Below are positions 55,895 through 64,000 of a DNA stretch of 64,000 bases, one piece after another (within the stretch, counting starts at the first letter, position 1; each line of letters opens with the position of its first letter). Under the pieces are notes generated by a model. The model was not told the origin of the DNA and searched no databases. It saw nothing but the letters and a program-made list of their open reading frames with translations. This DNA comes from Litomosoides sigmodontis. Taxonomy: Eukaryota > Nematoda > Chromadorea > Rhabditida > Onchocercidae. Made by a program: the position numbers and the translations under genes. Where the stretch lies: NCBI GenBank assembly GCA_963070105.1, contig OY718806.1, positions 895,001-959,000 on the forward strand, in the 5' to 3' direction.

Positions 55895-57571
55895 CGAACA
55901 ATCAAACGATTCATCGAAGCTTCAATCAACCACCGATGATGGCAGTTCAACATTTTCTGCTGTAGTAAAAAAATTAGCTACAAATATCAACTATTTATCA
56001 TTGGATAATGAACAGATTACCAACGAGCAAACACAAGCACTGCACAAAGTATGGCTATCGAAAAGTGAAAGAGTAGCGATTGAAAATAGCTGGAATCGAG
56101 CTACTAAGGTATCACACTTTCTTTAATCAGGCTGAAGCGAATCGCAAAAAATTACATTTAAATTATTGTTCGAAAAATTCTACTGTTATTGTTGGTCCAT
56201 CAACCGATCACTAATAATTCATTCCGTCTCATAAACGCTCAATGACATTTGTCATTTTTTATGTGCATCATTAATGACTTTCAAATTAAGGAAATACTAT
56301 TAGTGTTATTGAGCCAAAATAATACTGCAAGCAAAAGCTTATGCTGTATAGCCATAAAGCATTGCATTCACTTTCTTAGAGTTAGCTTGAATGGATCCTG
56401 TATTGGAATTCGTATTCGTAACGATTCAATTAAATTTTACTTCCACATTCTTTTTTGAGAGAGAAGAGAAATGAAGATGGCAATGGAGAGAGAGGAGGGA
56501 ATTACGATGATAAGACTTTGTCTACAAATGCTTTTCACATTAAAAAAAAAATGGTTGAAAAAAAAAATAAAATTTAGAGTAATGCAAGAGAGCAAGTTGG
56601 AATCCAGTTATTTGGTCGAATTCTAAGTGCACGACCAGAAATGAAGCATTTATTTGATCTGCAAAAAATTCCAGAAGGACGTCTGAAGTATGATCCACGT
56701 TTTAGACGTCATGCTATTGTTTTCACAAAATCATTCGACTATATCGTTAAAAATATTGCTTACAAGGAAAAATTAGAGCAACATTTTCAGGTACACGTCA
56801 TTCGATTGATCATTTTGCTTTAATGTAATATCTTTCTATTCCTTATTCAGAAATTTTGAAGTGCGTGTCTGTACAAGCACGAGTGTATGATCATAATTGC
56901 AGTCCGAAATATTGAACGTATTTGATAATTGCAGAAATTAAAATCATTAAAATAGATTTTTTCAGTGCCTCCTTACGAAAACATTGACAAATTTCACACT
57001 TCTCCAACGGGCATTGTATTATCACTGAGAAAATAAAATGAAATTGCCATATCAGTTTTATCAATTATCATTTTCATAACCAACCAACTACCGGTTTCTC
57101 AGGTGTCATTCATTCCAGGCACTTGGAGAACGGCACACGACGTTTCAGGGACGTGGATTCAACCCAGAATACTGGGACACGTTTAATGACTGCATGAAGC
57201 AAACTGTTTCACTTTGGGGCAGAGACAAGAACCACAAAACTGAAAATGCGTGGCACATGCTGGTAAGCACATATGCATCCATACCTACTCAAGCTTATAC
57301 ATGACTCCAATAAAGCGTTTTCGGGCTGCTCCAAAAATCACTGAAGTCATCAGACATTCGGCTTTACTTTCAGGTCTCATTCGTCTTGCAAAACATGAAA
57401 ATCGGTTTTGATCGTGCTAACAGCCGTCACCCACGACGAGCACGTCATGTACGCCGCATCATCATCTCACCCACCCAACACGACCAAGCACACGGCCAAA
57501 CGACCGACCCGATCCAGTTTTACAAGCAGTTTTGTCTTCAACAAAAAAAAAGAAAACAGACGTCACCTTAA
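55884..57571 (+). CDS. Globin with N-terminal extension and basic tail, 259 residues
   Basis: A haem protein of the nematode globin family, with a role in oxygen or redox sensing or binding. Exons: 55884-56108, 56578-56790, 57119-57262 and 57374-57571 (TAA), all phase 0, 260 codons. The first 58 or so residues are a Ser/Thr/Asp-rich extension. The globin fold starts at LSKSERVAIENSWNRA (helix A). The CD1 Phe is at residue 101 (MKHLFDL). The distal E7 His is at 120 (FRRHAIVF), and the proximal F8 His at 152 (LGERHTTF), followed by the typical NPEYWDTF of helix G. Helix H contains AWHMLVSFVLQNMKIGFDRAN across the last junction. The tail after it is Arg/His-rich (RHPRRARHVRR) with no membrane segment. 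A Gly at residue 2 for acylation is absent. The gene faces away from the RGS gene. C. elegans has more than 30 glb genes and I cannot assign a specific orthologue. Confidence 0.92.
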
Positions 57572-59066
57572 TCTCCAGTGAATTGAATTGAATATTTCAA
57601 GGTTGAAGACTCTTCTAAACTCGATCGATAGCCCAACTTTCATGCATCGGATTCCTAGATTTTAATCAACTAGCGAAAAACTAGAATGGTGCTAAGTCGC
57701 ATCCTGCGTTCCCCCCTATAATTTAAACTCCAAATTCCTTCGACTCGAAACAGTGTTCCAACAAAAGTGATATACTATTGATGATATAATGGTTAAAAGG
57801 AAATTGACCAACTAAACGGAACTGAACAAGCAATCATCATCATCATCAAGACTCGAGCTAAACTCAATTTCCCCACTCATTTCCTACAACTGGTCGGTTT
57901 AAAATAGATGAATCAAGCTGTAATTGAAATTTATATTTAAAGAGTGACAAGGTCAAACTGAGAAAGAGAACGATAAACACACGTGGTAAAACGTGTAGGA
58001 CAAATCCTGCAAGGCATTTCTTGCATTTTAACGAATGGAGCAAAACTGCCTGAAACCAGAAAGTTGTCAAGCTTGCCGTGGATAATGAAAACCAGCAGAT
58101 CATCATTTATCGTTTCATTCCGTTATTATGCATAACAATATTACTGCTCCGAACTACAAGTCTTGGCAACCTTGACCTCTTTATCCTTTCTTCAACAGAA
58201 ATTCACCAGAAGGTAAGAGATTTTTACGCCGTATGTTGATGAGGTTCGGTGAGCAGTATAGGAAAATTGAGAAATAAAAAAACTAGAGGAAAAGCATGCC
58301 AAAACAAAAACTGGAAAATATGATAGAATACAACGAAAAAGAGACCTGGAACATATTCGAAAATATGTTAACAATATTCTATCAGAGTACCTTAAAAATA
58401 AACTCGGAAGTTGATAAGACGATCTGCAAAACCAGAAGAACAGAAATTCAAGCACTTTTCGTAATCCAGTACAAAAACAATATTGGTCATTTCACCGTTT
58501 AATATAGAATGCAGAAGAAACGGGAAAGAAAACAGCGGCAAAGAAAACGAAAGAAGGCTTGGCAAAAATGAAACGATTATACAGTGGTATGAATACGATT
58601 AAAATTGTAATCTTTTCCAGAAATGTTAATAAAACCGGAAATCTCCAGAAATGTTAATAAAACATTCCAAAAGATCAGATGGATTCAGAACAAAGAGATA
58701 TCAAATAAAAACACCGCATTAATGAACAAAGGTTAATTGGAACTAGTAAACGACAATATTTCATTAGATGGATTATTTCACATCAAAATACGCCGTTCAA
58801 GAAAAATATTTCCTATAAATTCCAAAAAGCAACAAAAATCCAAAATTAAAATTAGCGAAGTGAGGATGACTAGCAAAATTATATTCAGTAGCAAAAAAAT
58901 AATGAGTGATACGTGCATATATGGTTATCTTAAGCCGTAAATATCTGCTTTGACTGAAAAAAGAACACTGCTGTGAAAAAATCAAATGAAAACTTTAATA
59001 CTGAAAAAGCACTGAACAATACAGCTACCAAATATAACAATGATGCAATGGTTAAAATCACTACTT
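57572..59066. other. Region between converging globin and MASK genes
   Basis: Holds the 3' ends of two convergent genes. A CATCATCAT run lies at 57834-57846. The ORFs at 58192-58502 are short and A-rich with no domain. Confidence 0.5.
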
Positions 59067-62000
59067 TTACCAATTGTAACTCCAATTTCCACGCGTAGTA
59101 TTTGGGTACTGCGGAAATTGCGTATTTTCAATGCCCGAACTCGTCTGCGTTTGCCCAGCAAAGTGAATTGGTGGCCATGGCGCACTCCTGTAACTACGAT
59201 CACTTTCATATAAGGACGAGCAATGTATACGAACTCGTAGTACACTACGAGTACAATACGAAATTCAAGCCGTACAAAAAATGCCATAATTTTGACAAAT
59301 AACTAAGTCATGATTAGCCAGTTGGATAAACCGACCAAGCTTTTAACATCAGTCTTGACCAATGAACTTCCCCATCAGTCATTGAACCCTAGAGATTAGG
59401 AATGCTTTCACCTGCCTTACGAATCACTTAGAAACAAAATTATAAATTGCTACATAAAACAAATAAACTAACGCTGTAGACTGCGTAACTGGAGCTACAC
59501 CACGGTGCGACATAGAAGATGGTGGTGGGATTTGGGAATTAAAAAATGGTGGCGGTGGAACTGATGTATTTGCAATGTGGGAACGCGGTGCAGGCATCCG
59601 AAAAGAAGTCGGTCCAACAGCTGCAGGTGTAGCACTGTAACTAATATTTCCCACTGGTGCAACTGGCTGCGATAGTTGGTGTTGATGGTGCGAATGTGTT
59701 GGCTGATGCTGCGAGCTTGCCGTTGGCCGATACGAACTGAGAAGATTCGTCAAATTTTCATATTCATTACTGGCAGCTTGCGCAGCCTAAAAATTAACAA
59801 CTAAATGATGCAAAAATTTAAATTTGTTCATGGACAAATCAAATGTACTTATTTGGAGCTCATGAAGTGATAAGTGAATGTACCGTAGCAACAGCATGAA
59901 CGCCCTTGAGACGAATCAGTTACAGCAAATATTCGAAAGTTAAAAATATAAAAGAAGTAAATTTTACGTTTCAAGTGACGAATCAGAGATCTAAAACGTG
60001 AAGAAGGTAGTACAGTGGATAAATGCACAGCTAAGCTCGTAATGATACAGTAAAGATAGCATGGAGGACGCCGTTTATACTTAATAATTATGGGAGATTC
60101 TTGCTGATTTTGATAGTTATTTTTGATCGTCAATTACGACTAAATTCACAACGATCTAGAAACACTCTTGTTAAAATGACCAATTGAAAGTGCATGCGAT
60201 TCCACGCTTGTGTTGATTGCTGTTGCTGACTGAAACTGGCGTTTGCTACATCGGTTCCGAAAGAACCCGTAACGTGCACTGAACTACCCGAGACTGCATA
60301 AGTTGTCGGTGGAAACGGTAGATGCTCTTGACGAGTGGATGCTAGGCGAGCTGCTACCTTAAATTTATCAAATTAGCAAATATCAAAAACACGCTTCAAA
60401 ATAAGTTAACTAATGAAAATAAGAGAGACTTAGCCTAATGGTGATAAAATTTACTTGATCTATCCAGGAAGAACTGTCAAGTTCTTGAGCTGATGTTGTG
60501 CTTGGTGTTGAATCTAACTGGGTATTTCTCCAACGCGAAAATGTGTCAGTTGGAAAAGGTCCTGCGTTACCCCAGTCAACGGTATCACGACTTGAAAAGG
60601 GAACGTTCAAATCGAAGGAGGGGATATTCTCGCCCAAGAAATTGCGTCTTGCCATAGATTCGTTAGCCGTCGTATTGACTGGTCTATCTTCCTGCTAATA
60701 TTCATTACCAATTACGATTGTTATAGTATTATTTTAAACTATTTTATAGAACAAAAGACAAAAGGAGGTAAAAAATTTTGCTTAATAGATCGTTGGAAAA
60801 CGTAGGATTGTTTTTTAAGGTATTTTTTTTCCATAACATACTGATGTCCGCAAATTTGCGATATTTTTAGCCAAATCGACCATATGATCAGCTGCAGCAC
60901 CGGGATTTGGGTAATCCCTAATGGGCTTCGCTGAAGCCGGTAGCTGCACATTCACGTTTCTAGCAAAGCTTCCGAACTGTACTGGCGACAAAGGTCTAGG
61001 AGCAGCCCAAGGTTTATCATCAATAATGTTATCATCCCAAATATTAGCGATCGAAGACGTCATAATGTTTGAGCGATTAGGTTCCAATGGCTTAAAATTT
61101 TCACACATGAATATAAAATAAGAAATATTATTCTCATAAAATGACTCATCCATCACCTTTCACCAATGCTTAATGAAACATAAACTTTTGACGAATTTTA
61201 CCTGAACTGATCCTACCCTTAAAATTTCAAACTTTTCTACCGAAAACAGCTTCTGGTCGATGGAGCTGGGCTTCAATGAATCCAAATTCGATTTAGCAGC
61301 ACCAAGAAGCGATTGAAACTTCCTTTCCGCAATGTCTAAATTTGTTGCTGAGAATTTTAGAAAAAATTACACTATTAATTTAATTAAAATTACACCACTA
61401 AATTAAGTTGTATTCAATCGTTGCTCTTCTAAAGATAATTTCTGAATATGATTAACAATACGTGGACGTAAGGAACATCTCAATTTTATTTATATTACAC
61501 ATATGATGATCAGGAAAAGTAAAAAATTACCTGATGCGAAAGGTAGTGGAGCAGTGGTTGGGATATTTTGCGGAAATTCAATTTTCGATCCACTGCAAAT
61601 GTAAAAGTACCTCATTTCACCAGTATCAAAAGCATTTAAAAGTGAATAATTTTTCAAACAAACTCAAATTATGAAACCACAAAAAAGCAGAAAAAGGAGA
61701 TTCTTGCATGCATTTTTTGTGCACAAACGAATTTCACTAATCTTAAGTTGCAAAAAATAGAGTAAACTAACGCTTTAAATAATTCCGTTCTAGGCTTTAT
61801 ATCAGTTGGTATAGTTATACCCATCGAAGAGGAGACTGTAGCACTGCTAGGTCCGAAGTGAACCGGAGATTTAAAACCTTTAAGGAAAAAATTAAGACAA
61901 TAAAGATCCACCTTGCATTACGACATCATGTCTTTTATCCGTTAATAAATATTTCTTTGGTTCAACCTCAGAACTTTCACTTCATATAAACACGTTATCA

Positions 62001-63882
62001 ATCTCACTTTTTTCCTCTGGAGATAAAAATTGACGTTAAAACGTACCAATCGGTGATATCGAAGGACTTGAAGCAGATGCAGACGTTGGTCTTGCATGAC
62101 CAGGTGCCCGACAAAATTCTTTTACTCCCCGGTTTCGCGTCTCATCCTACATATCCAGAATAAGTTAACAAAATGTGAATAGCCAAAAACGAACAAAAAT
62201 GTCAAACACAAATCTCAAATTAGAAAAATATCTTTTACCCCAATTTTGAAAACAGCGATATCTGCATCTGGAATTTCCTGCGGGAGATGCACTGTACCGG
62301 GTGCTCTGAACTGTAGTGACAGATCAGGATTTGAACTTCCCTGTTCTATAGCACTGGATGACATTTTCTGCTTCTTTTCGGAACCAATTGCACTCACTAC
62401 TGAAATACATAGTATTAAAAAAAAAAAGTTGGAATCTTCAGAAAAAGCAGAGTTATTTACTTTTCTGACTTTGGCGTTGCGCAGCCCGCTGTGCCCACAC
62501 ATTCGTTACAGCAGTATATGTGACAGTTTTATTATCCGATATTGCAGTATGCGACACCTGAAGATGACAAAAAGACGTCTTTAAAAGAAGATTGCAGCAA
62601 GCGAAACTTTCTAGCAAAAACAAACGCGACAAAAAGTATTTGAAAAAAAAAACCCAAAAAGGTATCAAACCTCTAGCGGTACATGCGATACTACAGCACT
62701 GATGTCATGCGACTTTTCCTGAGGTGGTGCTGTCGTTGTAGGCGTAGTGCTAGGTAATGTTAAAGCTGGATTACTTCGATTGGCGTTTTCCTCATTCTGA
62801 GAACTAGAGGCATTATAGGCACTACTCACCCGCTGAATCACTTCCTCTACATTACATTCACTGTCATCGATTAAACCATGTATCATTTCGACCGCTTGCC
62901 TGAAATTGAAGAAATTCATTGTATGAAAGTAAACTTACACTTATATGCGCTTCCACTAATATTACCGACTAACAACTCACATTCTACTTAACCATATCGG
63001 CTGATCCTCTCATTAATCTCAGCCGCCATTTCTACTATTCACATTCTGATTCATGAGCTAAATTAAACCGTCGAATAACAGATCAATGACAGACAAATGT
63101 CCAAATCTGTTTATTCTGTGGCTTTCTGCAACTTAAGCACTGTATGCTTTAAAATCTAATGAGTTCCGGTCCGACCTAATTTACGTTGAAAAGTTGTGGA
63201 CAGAAAAATTTTATGGAGAAATATTTCAAGAACAAACACATGCTCGACAAATAAACCCTGCCCTGTTCAATTTAATCGGAATGAACAGAATCACTTATCC
63301 GACTTGCTTAAATCTGATTTTGGTAGTCGCAAACCTTTAACATGTCCCTCACCTACTACTTTGGGTCACCTAGTTAAACTGCTTTCTGTACCAAAACAGC
63401 TTCTAGAGCAACGAAATCTGAGCGCAAAATGGAACTTATGAAATCATTTTTATGTATCATCGCGAGAATGTTAAGACTGTACTAACTGGATAATCACGAT
63501 AACATACCTTAACGCAGCATCTGTGCCCTTCAGTGTTATTTGCCGATCATGCTGATCCTTCTTTCCGGTTTGCTTCTCAACTTCGATGTGTGCTCCAGTA
63601 GCTTCACGAATTGCATTAATATTACCACCTGCACGACCAATAACGCGTGCTATTGAGTTTGATGATACAGACAACCGGGCAGAACGCCTACGACTCTAAA
63701 ACAATTTACCTTGTGCTTCGTACGGCACCAAATACTCTTTCAAAAAATTTTCAGTTTATATACTACATTTATAATACATAATATACCGAGTCCGCCTGTC
63801 GCCATGCTCCACTGCTACTTCCACTGTCTTCCTTTGAGGTACTGCCGGAACTACCACTTTTTCCTGACACCGCTGCTTTTCC
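59067..63882 (-). CDS. mask-1: MASK/ANKHD1-type KH-domain protein, C-terminal 756 residues (5' end off the right edge)
   Basis: Family members are very large proteins with ankyrin repeats and one KH domain, acting as scaffolds in Hippo and receptor tyrosine kinase signalling. Visible exons: 63882-63787, 63695-63508, 62899-62671, 62557-62461, 62399-62239, 62146-62047, 61877-61772, 61592-61531, 61335-61202, 61090-60842, 60691-60455, 60357-60181, 59786-59473 and 59187-59067 (TAA), all phase-compatible. The KH domain is at visible residues 45-115: SIARVIGRAGGNINAI with the GXXG loop (GRAG), EATGAHIEVEK, then RQITLKGTDAALR and AVEMIHGLI. This pattern is specific to MASK/ANKHD1. The rest is low-complexity Ser/Pro/Thr/Gln-rich, with conserved-looking patches (TYTAVTNVWAQR, WDDNIIDDKPWAAP, HFAGQTQTSSG) and end in GNWSYNW. 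No ankyrin repeat is in view. The ankyrin part must lie to the right of 64000. A short extra exon near 63950 is possible. Confidence 0.88.
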
Positions 63883-64000
63883 CTACAAATAATCCAAACA
63901 TTAAATACTTCATTAATATGAATTCACAAAGCCAAAAATCTGTTAGACGCACTTGTTCATACTGAGAAAAATTAGCTTAATGGAAATATGCAACAACCAT
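63883..64000 (-). other. Upstream intron or a further MASK exon, unresolved
   Basis: A good acceptor (TTTTTCTCAG) lies at 63963-63972 on the minus strand and the sequence after it is open (YEQVRLTDFW...), but no family match is evident and no donor can be chosen safely. Confidence 0.2.

Noticed and set aside
58296..58502. A-rich ORF between globin and MASK as a transposon remnant
   Set aside because: It shows Lys/Glu/Asn-rich composition only, with no reverse-transcriptase or transposase motif and no terminal repeats.
58982..59287. 101-codon minus-strand ORF near the MASK 3' end
   Set aside because: It is out of frame with the MASK last exon, whose phase-2 acceptor at 59187 gives a continuous protein ending GNWSYNW.
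60815..61156. ORF starting at an ATG at 61156 as a separate small protein
   Set aside because: The part from 61090 is a MASK exon behind a TTTTAAG acceptor; the codons before it are intron.

Overview
The window looks like nuclear DNA of a parasitic nematode, most likely a filarial (Onchocercidae) worm. It is AT-rich with many short exons. Splice acceptors are nematode-like (TTTTAG or TTTCAG), and several start codons lie a few bases behind such an acceptor, as expected for spliced-leader trans-splicing. The proteins resemble Caenorhabditis elegans homologues where I know them (OSM-3, RPL-18, MASK-1). A decayed piece of bacterial polynucleotide phosphorylase of alphaproteobacterial, Wolbachia-like type sits between two worm genes. 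Such insertions are typical of filarial genomes.

Layout from left to right: (1) 19-4361, minus strand: 5' two-thirds of an osm-3/KIF17 kinesin, running off the left edge. (2) 4362-8384: no gene seen. (3) 8385-13156, minus: seven-exon single-pass membrane protein with a shavenoid-like extracellular part and a Ser-rich tail. (4) 13157-16396: no gene recognised. (5) 16397-17486, minus: ribosomal protein L18, whose initiator ATG exon lies further right. (6) 19214-21556, plus: Aly/REF mRNA-export factor, head-to-head with rpl-18. (7) 21557-28637: gene desert with an 87-bp tandem duplication, the Wolbachia-like pnp fragment and one orphan ORF. (8) 28638-48772, minus: a 20-exon RGS12/RGS14/loco-type G-protein regulator with an 11-kb intron full of microsatellites. 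(9) 48773-55875: no gene seen, two tandem or simple repeats. (10) 55876-57571, plus: four-exon globin with an N-terminal extension and basic tail. (11) 59067-63882, minus: C-terminal part of a MASK/ANKHD1 KH-domain protein, running off the right edge.

Exon models were built by hand from open frames, splice sites and phase continuity. In each complete multi-exon model the summed exon length is a multiple of three (sha-like 699 codons, aly 267, RGS 1139, globin 260). The genes do not form an operon: neighbours on the same strand are kilobases apart. They share no pathway beyond general cell biology (ciliary transport, translation, mRNA export, G-protein signalling, haem binding, RNA-linked scaffolding). 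I recognised no rRNA, tRNA, CRISPR array or intact transposon.
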